Notes under the pieces: generated by a model
Seen by the model: only the letters and a program-made list of their open reading frames with translations
The model's database searches: none
What the model was told of the DNA's origin: nothing
Translations under genes and position numbers: made by a program
NCBI RefSeq assembly: GCF_902806685.2
Contig: NC_048545.1
Location: 5,753,852 to 5,817,851 of the forward strand
Reading direction: 5' to 3'
Source: Maniola hyperantus
Taxonomy: Eukaryota > Arthropoda > Insecta > Lepidoptera > Nymphalidae
Length of the DNA stretch: 64,000 nt
Part shown: in pieces, positions 1-12,100 of the stretch
How positions within the stretch are numbered: position 1 is the first letter of the stretch
Layout of the letters: each line of letters opens with the position of its first letter

Positions 1-579
1 CAATGAAGCGGTGTAGGTAAGACTTGCACCGTTATGAGTTAGAAAGTTTTAATGTCTCTAATGAGGTAAGGCGTTCATAAATATTTCTATTCTTAAGATT
101 AGTAGCTCTTTACGGGAGGCGGGTAATGCGTAACCCGCTGTTAATTAACTTTGAATGTTATGTGTAATCATGTTCAAGGAGTGCGGTATCACGTATAAAT
201 TCATCATGGACTATTAATTTTTCTGTAGATAAAAGATTGAGTGATAGAACTCAAGTTCTAGGGAAGTTTTATTGCCTTTTTATGGAAATTAATGTAAACA
301 TTAAGATTAAAAACTTTAATTTTGTTAATTTTAATTTTATATTAACAAAATTAAGGAAATATCTTGAACAAAATTAATTAAAAATAAAATTACGAAATTA
401 CGATAAAGAAAACTTAGAATTCAAATTGGGTGGGCTGTTACTTATTACATAAAATTATACCTAGGTATCCATTTTTTTTCTTAACTAGTCTTGTAAGATT
501 TTTTTAAATCCAAAAAACTGTAATGACTGCCTGCTTAATTAATTAGTTAAATGAATTTATCACTAGTTCGGAAGTCTTT
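1..579. other. AT-rich unique sequence
   Basis: No coding frame, repeat family or RNA gene is recognisable here. The segment is rich in A+T with runs of TTAATTAA-like words. I see nothing to annotate beyond base composition. Confidence 0.5.
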
Positions 580-966
580 TCTTATCAATAAAATACCAGC
601 AAGAACCTCTATGGTTTTTCTTTTCAAAAAATCTGTACCTAACCTAAAATATTTACCTAGCCATTAGTAGGTACCTATCTACTGACTCGGAAATTGCTGA
701 ATGCGAGTAAAATATATCACAAACTATTTATTTAACTACATTAGGTAAGTACTATTTTGTTACGTGATGAGTTTGAAATACGCCTCTTATCAAAAATTGC
801 CAGCACGAACCTCTATGTTTGCTCTTACCAAAAATCATTAGGTACATAGAATATTTAGCCATTAATTGTATCTACTGACTCGGACTGTTGGATGCAAATC
901 AAATCACAAGCTACCTATTTGACTACATTAGGTACCTACCTAGGTAGGTACTATTTTGTTACGTGT
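580..966 (+). repeat. diverged tandem duplication, about 200-bp period
   Basis: Two neighbouring blocks (about 580-766 and 785-966) share, in the same order, the words CGAACCTCTATG (AGAACCTCTATG in the first), TAGCCATTA, CTACTGACTCGGA, TTTGACTACATTAGGTA (TTTAACTACATTAGGTA in the first) and ACTATTTTGTTACGTG. Spacing between matching words is 199-204 bp. Many substitutions and small indels separate the copies, so the duplication is old. No coding potential is evident. Either a local tandem duplication or two copies of an unknown dispersed repeat would explain it. Confidence 0.7.
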
Positions 967-2982
967 GGAGTTGTTGACTTGCAAAAAGTGGGAGTCCATA
1001 AATGAACAGCCGGCCGCTCCACGACCTAGCGTCACGAAAACTGCGCTTACATTCCTGCATATCTAATACCGCTATTAGTTATGACCCCTTACATCCAAAC
1101 CACCTAACCGGACCCTCAGTGTGGCACTATTCCGAATACCTCTCGTAGATTCACTTCAAAAGTTTTGCCGGAAAATTTGTTTCTGAAGTTATAATTTTAG
1201 ACTTTATTGCTTTACTCTACATATGGCTTAGTTCACACATCGTAAATAGATCTTATAATATTTCATGTCTAACTACATAACAAAACTGACTAAGTAGGTA
1301 GCTGCCGAGATGAATCACCTTAGTGAAATTGCTAAAGTCAAGAAGTCAGGAGAGAAAAGATATCACCTAACAATCGAGCTTAAAATATGGACTTAGCTAC
1401 ACTGAAAAGTTAAAAAAGCTGCCCTTATAACCTACTACGATATGGTTAATATGATAATTATTAATTGATATGATAAGTGATAGGTACAAATAGGTATCTA
1501 GATATAACAAATACTGACAAAAGTAGGAAGGAATGTTTTATTTATGTTAGAAAAATTGCAGTAGATATCTAAAAGCACAATGAAGGAAGTAAATATTTTA
1601 GCTTTTGATCGTACACACGTCCGTAATATAGTAAACAGGTTACCCATAAAATGATGACTTCATTTTGATCAGCGCAGCTTTAGGCAATCGTCTAAATTAT
1701 AATAATAAGCGGGCGTGAGCTCAGTCGATGCCCTGTCTTAATAAAGACATTACAAATATCTTGTATTCGATGGCCAATTCTCAATGCTAAAATATCAAAG
1801 GGTTTTTAATTTATGTGTTTGATAGGTAGGTATCCAATGATATTTTTACGGCAACCTCTACGATAACATTATCTACCTACCTATTACTGAGACAATAAAC
1901 TAATTTAAGCAAAATTAAGCAAACTTCATAAGTATTATTACTTATTAAGTTTTCGAAGAACTTGTTCTATGATGATAAAATTAACGAGGAACTGATTTTT
2001 GTTAAAATATTTTAATACTTAATAAATGGCGCCAAGGAAAATAGTAAAACTTTTAGTAAATGAACGAGGATATTTTTAGCGAAAACAAATATAGATAGGT
2101 ACATGCACGCGAAGAGGCTACGAAACAAAACGTATGGAAGGCCGTAACCAGTGATTTAAACAGCCACCAACCAACAATAGTTGGTTCGGCCGTATGAATA
2201 AAACGTATACAAATTTAATCAAAGAGAAATCTATTAGTAAAATGAGAAGCACGGAAGGGAGCACCTATACATATTCAACGAGGCACTGTATCACGAACGA
2301 GCCAATTTATGCAGCAGGTCTTCGAGTATCGTACTTTTACCGCGGCCGTATGTAAAACTGGAGTATTTCTTTTGCCGATCAGATTGTCACGTGTAAACTA
2401 AGAACGTCTATTTATTCCCTTTGATTTGAGAACCTCGTTACGTCGCGTCGCTGGTTTTAAATCTTGGGTTATTCTCTCAGCTAAGTGAAGCTCTAGAAAA
2501 TGGATGAGATTTATATGATTAGGTAAATACTTACTGACGCTTTTCTACACTTCTATCGATGTTTCTTTAATCATGCAATGCTGTGAATCCAAGTTCATTG
2601 CCATTTAAGATTATACAGTTCAATCAATACCTACCTAGGTAGATGGCATAAGTTTTACTAAATTGCTAGATCTTTCATCTACAATCTGTATTAAAGGAAG
2701 AGAGATCTGCAACACTGTAATATGAAGCACAATAATTTATTTGGCTCTACCTTAGTTCTACGCTCTACAAAGAAATAGTACCTACCCAGACCTATCTGCC
2801 TAAGTACCTACGTATGTCTACCTTTTTCAGTGGCATACCTATAACACTCGCAGTCAATAGAACACAAATCTTCTTCCCATTCGGGTACAATACAAAACCA
2901 AAAAAATTTATCGGAGATCTAAAGAAGAAAATATAAATTGCAAAATCAGTTGACGTAACCAGCGTCGGTCATCATAGTGGCC
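967..2982. other. unique intergenic sequence, no gene seen
   Basis: Mixed AT-rich DNA with two less AT-rich patches (about 1000-1150 and 2100-2470) that resemble no repeat elsewhere in the window. A small hairpin, AACCAAC/GTTGGTT, sits near 2167-2186. The patches could be conserved non-coding DNA, but nothing in the sequence proves it. Confidence 0.4.
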
Positions 2983-3319
2983 GTTTTTAGGGATCCGTAC
3001 TTCAAAAGGAAAAAAGGAACCCTTATCGGATCTCTTCGTTGTCTGTCTGCGTGTTGTGTCTGTCAATTCGGGGAAATCTAAAATCCTTTGACCTAGAATC
3101 ATGAAATTTGTCAGGTAGCAATGTCTTATATAGCGTAACGTAAATAAAGGAAATAATACGAAAAGCTTGAAGTTGTGGTTATATCACAAAAAAAAATTGT
3201 GTTCCCGACCAAATAATAATAATTTGTTTCAAGATACTAGACCTACTGGTTTCAGATTTACTGTACGATTGTGCGGAACCCTCCGTGTGCGAGTCCGACT
3301 CGCCTTTACCGGTTTTTTC
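2983..3319 (+). mobile_element. MINE-2-like MITE with (GTCT)n, diverged
   Basis: The left end reads TTTTTAGGGATCCGTAC and is followed by the mirrored block GGAACCCTTATCGGATC. A degraded GTCTGTCT tract, the conserved core CCTAGAATCATGAAATTTG, and the right end CGGAACCCTCCGTGTGCGAG...ACCGGTTTTTT follow. These parts occur in the same order in the fuller copies at 19472, 30730 and 50543. Published lepidopteran MINE-2 elements have an AGGGTTCCGTAG-type subterminal inverted repeat, WTTTT targets and a hitchhiking (GTCY)n tract, which fits. It is non-autonomous with no coding capacity. Confidence 0.75.
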
Positions 3320-4329
3320 TCAGCGACGCACGATGTCAGGATCAACATTGTAACGTCTGCTTCGGACGACAGGTTTCCTTTAAGGAATTGATGAAGAAAA
3401 ATCTCACTCCTTACTTTTTTGTTATAACTGTGCTACTTATTCTTTTAAAACTTTGCGGTAAAAGTAGCTTTAAATTAAATACTTTTTAAGCAAACTTAAA
3501 TCGTGAAAATAAATGAGGTATAATAATCATTTCAACTAAAGATAGTTGAAATGGCTAAAAATTAAACCTTGAGAATCGAGGTTCTTCAATAGAATATTGA
3601 CAGACGATTGAGGTGAATATCGACTGTGAAGTAGTAGGTAGCATGTCCTATCTCAATTTTTTGACGATTTCATTTCATATACTATTTTAGTACTCCGCAG
3701 AGTACCTCCTAGAAAAAATTGAAATGCAACACTATCGAGGCTTTACCTACACGGGCAGGCATATAGGTAGATAGGCACAATCACTGTTTAGCTAAAAGAC
3801 ACAAGTTTTTCCGTCATCCTGAAAAGTTGTTAAAATTGAGATACTACCGATTGCCAGTTCACAGTGGATAGTTAGCCCGGAAGCAATGTTTGTCGTTCAC
3901 CAGTTAAGAATATAGTACCAATCACTTCTCCATAATGGCACTTAATATAATAACTAAGAACACATGTTCAGAATGATGATAACCGCTGAAACTGTAGCAG
4001 TGAATTTGTCATAACTGTATAACAATTAAAGCATCAACAGTTGAAATGGTTTCGAATAAAGTAGAGCTTATATCGAGTATATGAAAGGGTGGATAAAAAT
4101 ACAATTGGAAGCGCCAGACAGGCGAGATCAATGTCCCAACCCGGTTCGAAAGATCGAGTGAGTGAACGAACGACTTATGTTTCAGTTGGAGACTATTGTA
4201 TGAAAAACTAGAAGATGCGCGCGATTTCATTCGCGTGGAGTTTTTTAAAAAATTCCGTGGAGTTCTCCGGGATAAAAAAATGCCTAGGTATATCTGGTTA
4301 CGGAATTAATTTGAAACATAGGTTCTTTT
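3320..4329. other. unique sequence with a perfect small hairpin
   Basis: No gene or known repeat is visible. At 3528-3553 there is a perfect 11-bp inverted repeat, CATTTCAACTA / TAGTTGAAATG, with a 4-nt loop. It may be incidental or the core of a short palindromic element. Confidence 0.4.
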
Positions 4330-4760
4330 TAGGGGGCAAGTGTAAGATAAGGAAGGGTCTTGCAAAAATTTCCATCTAAGGGGGGTGAAATAGGGGTTGG
4401 AAGGTTATATGAAAGTCCTATGTTTTTGAAATAAGTGACATAAAAAATTTGCGTTTAGGTTACTCGCTGTAAATAATAAATCATTTTGGAGGGAGAAAGG
4501 GGGAATCCACTTGGGTTGTAAAATAGGGGATGAAAGTTTGAATGGGAATTTTTTTAATTATTGTTATTGGTAACATGAATTTTGGAAGGTAGGTTCTCTC
4601 TACCTACCCTAGGTGTCAGCTAAGATTATTTTACGAAAATTCACCCCCTACATGGGTAAAATGGGGATTGAAATTTTATTATATGAAAATCGTATGTCTT
4701 TGGAATTAGAGATATAAAAATCGGCGTTCAGGTATTCTGGGTTCCATGCCTTAAGGTGAG
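4330..4760 (+). repeat. degenerate transposon interior with three sub-repeats
   Basis: Three related blocks (about 4376-4470, 4480-4600 and 4637-4735) repeat the pattern CCCCCTA...GGGGTGAAATAGGGGTTG, TATATGAAAGTCCTATGT, TTTGAAAT..GAGATATAAAAAT. The wording CCCCTAAGGGGGTGAAATAGGGGTT also occurs in the short Helitrons of this window (for example near 58170), so this is probably the interior of a related larger element. No termini could be placed. Confidence 0.5.
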
Positions 4761-5539
4761 ACTGAGTGAGTAGACAAATGAGACCTTTTGCAGCTGGAAA
4801 ATTTCTGATCTCATGAGAAACAAGAAACTCTTTAAAAAATCTATTAGGTGCTTACTATTTCTAAGTATAAAAATTGCATTGATAACACGACGATATGTAG
4901 GTTTAAGTATTGTATTCTACATATCTACGTGTAACTTTATACTTACCTACCGAATAAATTAAATACGCGTAGGTGCCTGCCTACATAAGAAAATAAAGCA
5001 AAGAGACCACCTTCATTTGAGGTTGCAGATCCGCCTTAACTCATTGTTATATACCTCATACATATTCATATATTGTTTTCCAATTAACAGTTTGTAAGGC
5101 TCCACTCAAATTCAATTCAGAAGTCGCATGGCTATAAATGGTGGCAATATAATAGTGGCCTTAGACATATTTGAATATCTCTGAGCGCATCGGAGGCCGG
5201 GTATTGTTGCCTCCGAGTATGGACTTAATTAAGAAGGGAATAGGTGGATCTAGTGGCTTCAGACATGGCGAGCCAGATCTCGAGTGTTTCGAATTGCTTG
5301 CCACATGCTTTGTTTAAACAAGGGGATTGTTACCTATATCTAAAAGAACGATTTTCTGTAACGAACACTGAGGAAATAAAAGAATCAAGTAGGTACGCGT
5401 ATATAAGGTCTCTAAAACTTTCAAAAACATTAGATATTAGGTACATAATTTAGGTACACTAATCTACATTAATATATGAGGTTAAAGTTTGTAAGTTAGA
5501 ATGTTTGAAACCACTAATGCGATTTCAAAAATTCTTTCA
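4761..5539. other. unique AT-rich sequence
   Basis: No repeat or gene is recognised. Open frames here are short and lack codon structure or known motifs. Confidence 0.4.
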
Positions 5540-5668
5540 TTACGGCATTCGTTTTTCCCGCCAATTTCAATGGGTTTTGGGACTTTCAAGAAGAGAGAAC
5601 GGGCGCACCTTCAAAGTAGGCGCACTCCACTTAAGGCTGCATCATCGCACCTACTAAGTACCTATTTG
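5540..5668 (+). pseudogene. LINE reverse-transcriptase C-terminal remnant
   Basis: The frame reads SFFPPISMGFGTFKKRERAHL followed by QSRRTPLKAASSHL. This parallels the end of lepidopteran LINE polyproteins, where the pattern FPP...GTFK.RVNR.LLGKRTPS is common. The better preserved relative in this window is at 28161-28223. Only the last few dozen codons remain, so this is a 5'-truncated, decayed copy. The clade (CR1 or Jockey group) cannot be fixed from this short piece. Confidence 0.5.
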
Positions 5669-7411
5669 GTGAGCTACATTATCCTCAAGTAGGTACTAAT
5701 AAGCTATAAATTATATACCTTCGAGTATGTATCGCGGAATACGTATATTAATCCTATTATAATATAACTATATAGGTATTCTAGAATTTATATTTTTTTA
5801 ACCTTTGAAGCCATTTCTTACTTAGGTACTTACTTTCTTTACTTTCTTTTACTTTTTGTATTCATGAAAATAAAAGAATGTGGGTAGGTACCCATTCAAT
5901 TTTTTTTTTGCAATAAATGTGAATAATAGGCAACTATATAGATATCTATAGGTACCTAAATCATTTTGTTCTCAGTCTCGCCAATTAATATATAAACTGA
6001 AATTCAGTCTGAAATTCGGCTGCTGGGAAATCGAGATGTTTAAACTTGTATAGATATAATACTGTTGTGGTTACTAGTTACTCCCTCGGGGTGTGATACT
6101 GTTATAATACTAACATTTCAAATCTAACTAACTTTGAGGGGTAATCTATTGAAGCAAAATGTAACACCAAGCCTTACTATAAGTTCAGTTAAGAATCTTT
6201 CATCAACAAAAGCTATAGAAAAGCTCGTTTTAAGTTGAAATATCATTATGTATTTAAGTATTAGTGCAGTACTTAAGTTTAAGTTAGACTTTGATTATGG
6301 TTAATTTCTTATAGAAAAAAACCGCTTCTACTTACTATTTCCGAATGTAAGATAGGACTAAGTTAGGTTTTTAATTGTTTGACTAACTATTTATAAACCT
6401 ATAACATTAAGTAGATATTATATAAGTACAAGTTGCTCCTAAAGATAACTGGTATTCTTATAAAGTGTAAAAATATTCAGCAACTCCTGAAAAATGCCGA
6501 ATCGCCGCAAATTAATTAAATGCGCCACGTCGTAGTAAGTCCCTTTCGGTGCAGCGGGTGGCGCTCTGTATACTTTGGCTCTCGACCTCGGCTATTTTCG
6601 ATATCAATTAATAATATTTCCTAACCCTACCTGGATGTCTAGAAGGAAGTCATTATTTAGATTGGAAGGTAGGTAATGAAATACCTATGGGTAGTGATTC
6701 TTTGTCATAATATTAAGCAATACAGGTGTTTTAAACTAAATTAAATTAAGCCCCTTTATTTGACACGTCACACGCTAGGTAGTAAGTACCACAAGTATAC
6801 AGTTTGCAATTTTTTTTCTAATTTGTCACCAAATGTGTCCCTTACATTCAAAGTTTATTTATTTAAGTACGTTACAGGCCCGTGTTTACTACACAGAATA
6901 TAATATGTGTACCCAATTTTTGACCTCTTACCGCCTACGAATTAGTTTTTAATATTATAATTTAAGGTTTTTAATTAATAAATACCTACGACCAAAATAC
7001 CTTTAAATTAATAGGTATGAGGCGCTAACATAAATGGCTTTATCAAAGAGTATAAACAACTAATTTAAAAACAAAAACGATTAAATAAGAAACAATGATG
7101 CCTTCCCGGTGCAGGCCATAAATAAATTATTCAATAGAGCAAATGAAGTTGAACTGAGGTAATGATCTATAACGACGCGGCGGTCGTCCTTTAGGTCTTC
7201 AATTACGCACATTTAGCTTATTTACTGAATCGATTGTAAGCTTAACTCGTAATTAAAATAGCTTATTCTAGCCGTGGTTCCAGTGTACGCGATTTTTAAC
7301 AGCGGAATTATACAACGACTACTATAGCGCGTGCCGTGGGATGAGCGGAGGGCGGAAAATGAATGACTACACTACCTATCCGACTTTAGCAACTGGTTGA
7401 GTTTTCAGTTG
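5669..7411. other. unique AT-rich sequence
   Basis: No gene or known transposon is recognised. Less AT-rich patches at about 6490-6600 and 7090-7210 do not match other parts of the window and could be conserved non-coding DNA, but that is only a guess. Confidence 0.4.
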
Positions 7412-7766
7412 AGAGGTGCCAACGGGATCCTATTAGAAGGTACGTACTAAGCCTCCGCTGTCCGACCGTCCGTCTGTCTGTCAGCGGGCTGTATCTCATG
7501 AGCCGTACCTAATTGGTAAAGATTTGAAATTTTCACAGAGTGTGTATTTCTATTGCCGTTATAACAACAAATTATAAAAAATTCAAAATGACCACCATGT
7601 AAATTTAAAATAAATTACAATTACTCCGGACAGGTCTGAAGTCTGAACTAGTCGGACTTACTTCGACTATAATCACATTTATAAAATTAAAAAGAAAGTA
7701 TGTAGGTACATAATTTCACACAGAACCCTCCGTGTGCGAGTCCGACTAGCACTTGACCGGTTTTTT
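7412..7766 (+). mobile_element. MINE-2-related element, second subfamily
   Basis: The element has the motifs GGTGCCAACGGGATCCTA, CCTCCGCTGTCCGACCGTCC with GTCTGTCTGTC, CAGCGGGCTGTATCTCATG, TATTGCCGTTATAACAACAA, and the shared right end GAACCCTCCGTGTGCGAG...TTGACCGGTTTTTT. A reverse-oriented relative with the same internal motifs is at 63389-63675. It shares the right end with the main MINE-2-like family but has a different interior, so it is a distinct subfamily. Non-coding. Confidence 0.7.
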
Positions 7767-8238
7767 ATAAATATTTTATTACCTTTCTATTTGTGGATAG
7801 AGTAAATTGTGTATTTAAAGAATATATAAAACTAATTAATCCACAGAACAACAGTTCGTTCGTCTCTCCATGTTTCTCGTAGCGCGCTACGAAACAGCAA
7901 AAGCTTTCGTTATAAGATGCAAGCGGAAAGCGGGTACGCGCAATATTGCTCTTTGTCCCAAAAAAATCAGAAGTTGTGGTAGATTAATTTGAATACCTAT
8001 TCAAAAGCGCTTTGCTAAAACTTATTTACTTATTTAGGTTTTGATTTTCTGAAATAAAAAGTAGCGTAGGTAGGTATGTTCTTTACTAGGACCTATAGAG
8101 ACTAAGTATATCTCTGTACCTTTAGTCGAAATCTGTTAAACGGTGGACCGTGAAAAGGTATAAGAGACAGAAAGCTAGATACATTTTTGCATTTAGTAAG
8201 TGAGGTACGCCACAGTCAAACAACTGCGTTGCGAAAAT
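7767..8238. other. unique sequence
   Basis: No gene or recognised repeat is visible between the MINE-2-related element and the 216-bp tandem pair. Confidence 0.4.
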
Positions 8239-8653
8239 CGCCTCCAACTTCACAAGCCCGCTTCGCTTGTGATATTTTATCCCATTCCGAAGAGCTCGCG
8301 AAGTTACTGCAGGGATATAAATTAAATGCTTACGTTTCGCCCCGCTCCGCTAGTTTAATTAAGCGTCTCCTTGGTCTGTATGTGCGTACCGTTCAAAATA
8401 CTCCTTCTATCCCGGGACATAAGAACCTTAGGTAAACAAATACGTCGAGAAAAACGCCTTTAACTTCACAAGCCCGCTTCGCTTGTGATATTTTATCCCA
8501 TCCCGAAGAGCTCGCGGAGTTACTGCAGGGATATAAATTAAATGCTTACGTTTCGCCCCGCTCCGCTAGTTTAATTAAGCGTCTCCTTTGTCTGTATGTG
8601 CGTGCCGTTCAACATGCTCCTTCTATCCCGGGACATAAGGACCGTAGATAAAC
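8239..8653 (+). repeat. 216-bp unit, two tandem copies
   Basis: Unit 1 (8239-8454) and unit 2 (8455-8653, slightly short) are nearly identical over about 199 bp and are offset by exactly 216 bp. Each carries a hairpin ACAAGC/GCTTGT around CCGCTTC, the phrase GAGCTCGCG.AGTTACTGCAGG, CGCCCCGCTCCGCTAG, and CTATCCCGGGACATAAG. The composition is GC-richer than the flanks. An open frame runs through unit 1, but the units do not form one continuous reading frame and I recognise no domain. The high identity suggests a recent duplication. Confidence 0.85.
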
Positions 8654-9531
8654 CTAACACGAGTCCACTCGGGTAATATTATATCGTTATTATAAGTTAC
8701 TGTTAAACCTTCGTAGGTGGGTTAATTAGGTAATTATTCTACCTATATCTCACGTTTCTATATTTTAATCGTTTGTATGTAATGATTGGTAACTAAATAC
8801 CTACTCAAACTAATGAATGTATAGAGTTACTTGTGTTATGTGTACTGTACCTGAGTGCCTATAGGTAAGGTACCTACTATGCGCAGATACCTATACCTAT
8901 TATCAAATTGATTTTAAAACATAGACACAAAAATTCTTCAAAAAATATTTTTCACTTGTAGTGTAAGAAGCCAGTTTTTTTTAAGATTTTTCATAAGAAA
9001 ATATGAAACAGTCAATCCATCATCTGTAGGTATACCTACCTACTTAGGTATAAACATTTTTTTTTTAAAATAGCCTTCACAAATAAAATAAATAGAATTA
9101 GTTTGTTTATGACTACAATTTTCAGTTTTAGCTTTCTGTAAAAGTTCATAGGTTCACAATAGACGACTGTGGTAGTATCTTGCAGCATCAGGAGTTGAAA
9201 CCCAGTGTTCAATGCTTTAATTTTTTGACAATCTTCTTTTTTGGAGTGGTTTAAAAAAGGGACCGAAGTTAAATTTACTCTGTTGCCTTAATTTGCGATC
9301 TCATGTTGGTACCTTAAAAACATACTCGTATACCTACTGTACCTACTCGTACCTTCATATACCTACTGGGGTCAAAACATGTTGGGGAGATTAAATTTTC
9401 AAACCGTGTTGTGTTTTTTTTGTTTTCGGACCAATTCATCAACGTAGCTCAACAACAGCTCGTACGTAACGAAGACAATAGGTATGACCTTATATCTATT
9501 CATCTAGAATAGGTACTTATCTGAATCCATA
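8654..9531. other. unique AT-rich sequence
   Basis: No gene or recognised transposon. Scattered copies of the local GGTAGGTACCTACC-like words are present. Confidence 0.4.
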
Positions 9532-9845
9532 TCCATACTAATATTATATACCTAAATGCGAAAGTGTTGTCTATCTGTCTGTGTGTCTGTTTATCTGCTA
9601 GCTCTTCATGGCCCATCTGTTTAACTAATTTTGACGTTTAGAACAGAGATCTAAGTATCTCATCTCGGGGACGGACCTAAACACAAGTGTATAAATTCGC
9701 GGACTTTGTCTATTTAGTACAGAGATAGCATGCATCCCAGAGATAGATAGGTATAGGCTGCTTTTTATCCCGGAAAATCAGAGAGTTTACACGGGATTTT
9801 TAAGAAACCTAAATCCACGTGAACGAAGTCACGGTCATCTTCTAG
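9532..9845 (+). mobile_element. miniature Helitron, GCGAAAGTG family
   Basis: It begins TCCATACTAATATTATA after an A and ends in CTAG at 9842-9845, preceded by the imperfect hairpin CCACGTGAACGAAGTCACGG. Internal marks are AAATGCGAAAGTGT, GTCTGTCTGTGTGTCTG, GGCTGCTTTTTATCCCGG and CACGGGATTTTTAAGAAACC. These match the other members at 20119, 33696, 34064, 51284 and 62905. A TC start, a CTAG end and a 3' hairpin are Helitron hallmarks. There is no coding capacity. Its last base abuts the next Helitron with no spacer. Confidence 0.8.
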
Positions 9846-10066
9846 TCTAAATATATAAAAGGAAAAGGTGACTGACTGACTGATTGACTGACTGACTGAC
9901 TGACTGACTGATCTATCAACACACAGCTCAAACTACTAAACGGATCGGGCTGAAATTTGACACGCAGATAGGTAGGTATTATGACGTAGGCATCCGCTAA
10001 GAAAGGATTTTTGCAAATTCACCCTCTAAGGGTGTCTATACGGACGAAGTCGCGAGCATAAGCTAG
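9846..10066 (+). mobile_element. miniature Helitron, (ACTG)n family
   Basis: It begins TCTAAATATATAAAAGG, runs through (ACTG)n and GATCTATCAACACACAGCTC, the block GGATCGGGCTGAAATTTG, CGTAGGCATCCGCTAAG, and ends with the hairpin ACGGACGAAGTCGCGAGC plus AAGCTAG. The family resembles the non-autonomous Lep1-type Helitrons described in Lepidoptera, a link made from memory. It follows the previous Helitron head-to-tail. Confidence 0.85.
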
Positions 10067-11813
10067 TATTTTAATAAATATAGCTAAGTATTATACCTGA
10101 AACCGATGGATTTTGTGATGTTGGAAGAACTATCTTCTATAATTCTATAGCACTAAAGTTACAACACACTTCTTACACATGACACATGCAGCCTATCGTC
10201 TGGCTATTCGAAAACTAAAAAACTTTAAGCCGTTTATGGACCGGGTCTTTCCGTACAAAAGCTTTTTATCTAACAATCGCAACTTTCTCTTGCGCAATGA
10301 CTCAAAAAAAATAATGTCCTTTGTCCTGACAATAACAAAGCTAACTTTCTCCGAGCACTCGGCCCAACGGATCGGGCGTTTTAAAACACCCGAATTTTGA
10401 ATACAAAACGCTTAAAAAGCTCAGTAGTCATGAAACTCGCGATCGAGCTATCCGATCGGCCGGACAATCGTGACGATACTGAAAAACGGTATTATTTTAT
10501 CCAGAAATCTCTTAACGAGGTTAGTTTAGGCAAACTTTTGTGATGCTCATCGTTCGTTTCGTTTTATTTGGGTCCATATGAGTTCGTATATTAAATTACC
10601 CTCCGGCATCGGACCGCTCCGAGTCAAAGGGTTGCGCTGTTCACACGAATGTCGCCTGCGCAGGAGTGAGTGTGATAAAGCAATTTTTCTCAATTCCCCG
10701 CCAGTTGAAACGAAGAACACGTTTGAAAAATAATTTGAATACCGAAATGCAGATGGCTTCTTTTATCTGTGAGGTTCGGGGCCGCGCCGGCGAACTACAA
10801 GTTAATTAAGGTTTGCCCATCAATTAAATATTGGTTTTCATTGTTTTAATTTGGTCGCTGAATTCGTGATTTATTTAAATATCTCGATCTTAATTAAGTT
10901 GCAGAATTACATAACTTATCGTTCAGTGTTATTGGAATCAAGATCTTATTATGTAGATAAGATTTAAAATGACGAACGAATATGCCACTGTATTTCTGTA
11001 CGTAAAAACATGAACAGAGCTCAAGTAAATTATAGCCAGTAGGTATTGAAAACCTCAACTCAACTCAACCTGTCGCGTACTAAGTATACCTACTTAAAAC
11101 CTTTGGAAAAGACATTTAGGAAATAACTACCTAGATCCTAGCTGTTTTACCTACCTATCGGAATTCAGTACAAAAGTTTGAAAGTAATAATTTGGAAACA
11201 AATCGATACAGTCAAATCCCGCTCATTCGTCCCGTATCTGGGACGATGCATTCGTTCAGCGGATTCAGTGAGCGAAACACCAAAATTTATTAGGTTAGTA
11301 GTTGCCGTAGGTCGATAAAACTACGGACCGACGCCAGAACGACGTATCTCAATAAATCCGCGAGAAAAATAAACGACCGACGACTGAAAGAAACAGGGTA
11401 ACCTTTCGCACAATACCACTCGAAGGTTGTATGACTGAAAAGAGAAATGCGCAGTGCAATTTTGTGATATCTTTTTCACTCGTTCAATGGCGGAGCCTCA
11501 GGCGACATACGGACGTTATAGTGTTGAATTAGCATATTTATTGCTAGTTACACGACAAAATAAATTTATCTTAGCCCACTGGGCCTGAGACATATTCCTT
11601 TTTTTCTTTTTACATATTCTCGCTTCCGCTTGGCTTATTTAGTCTGGGTGTGGCTAATGAAAAATAATAGTTACCTACAAATCCTTTATCCAGTTCAGTC
11701 TAGTTGAAATATATCGCTGTATCTTAAGATTTAAGAAGAAATTTAGCCTGCAAAACTGATGGGATTTCATTAAGGCTACAGTACTAAACCACATCCTCAT
11801 TATACATTTTAAG
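10067..11813. other. unique sequence, possible conserved non-coding patches
   Basis: No repeat or gene is recognised. Patches at about 10330-10480, 10590-10800 and 11210-11560 are less AT-rich than the surroundings and lack the dispersed GGTACCTACC words. The short frame at 10179-10400 shows no known motif and is probably chance. Confidence 0.4.
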
Positions 11814-11860
11814 CGCACGCTTGACCACGATCACACCTGATGGGAAGTGGTGGAGTGGGA
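11814..11860 (-). mobile_element. LINE 3'-end fragment
   Basis: Read on the minus strand it carries CACTTCCCATCAGGTGTGAT then GTGGTCAAGCGTGCGCTTA. This is a very common lepidopteran phrase that in my memory lies just after the KRTPS-stop C terminus of a LINE (the same family as the remnants at 5540 and 28161). Only about 45 bp are recognisable. Confidence 0.4.
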
Positions 11861-12100
11861 CTCATTGAAAATTGGACTGTTTTTGATTCACTGCTGCGTT
11901 GCTAACTTTATAGTTTGTTAATATAGGTACCTACCTACCTATTTATGTTTGAGACTAAGGCGGAAGAGTGGGACTCTGAAACACAGGTTTTAAAACTAAC
12001 TTCAGGTAACCCGATACAATAAATTGTAAAACGAAAAAACCTACTTTAAAAAAATCATTTCAATTGGTACAACTTTACAACTACCTTGGTAAGGTTAAAG
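11861..12100. other. unique sequence
   Basis: No feature recognised apart from a few GGTACCTACC-type words near 11925-11942. Confidence 0.3.
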
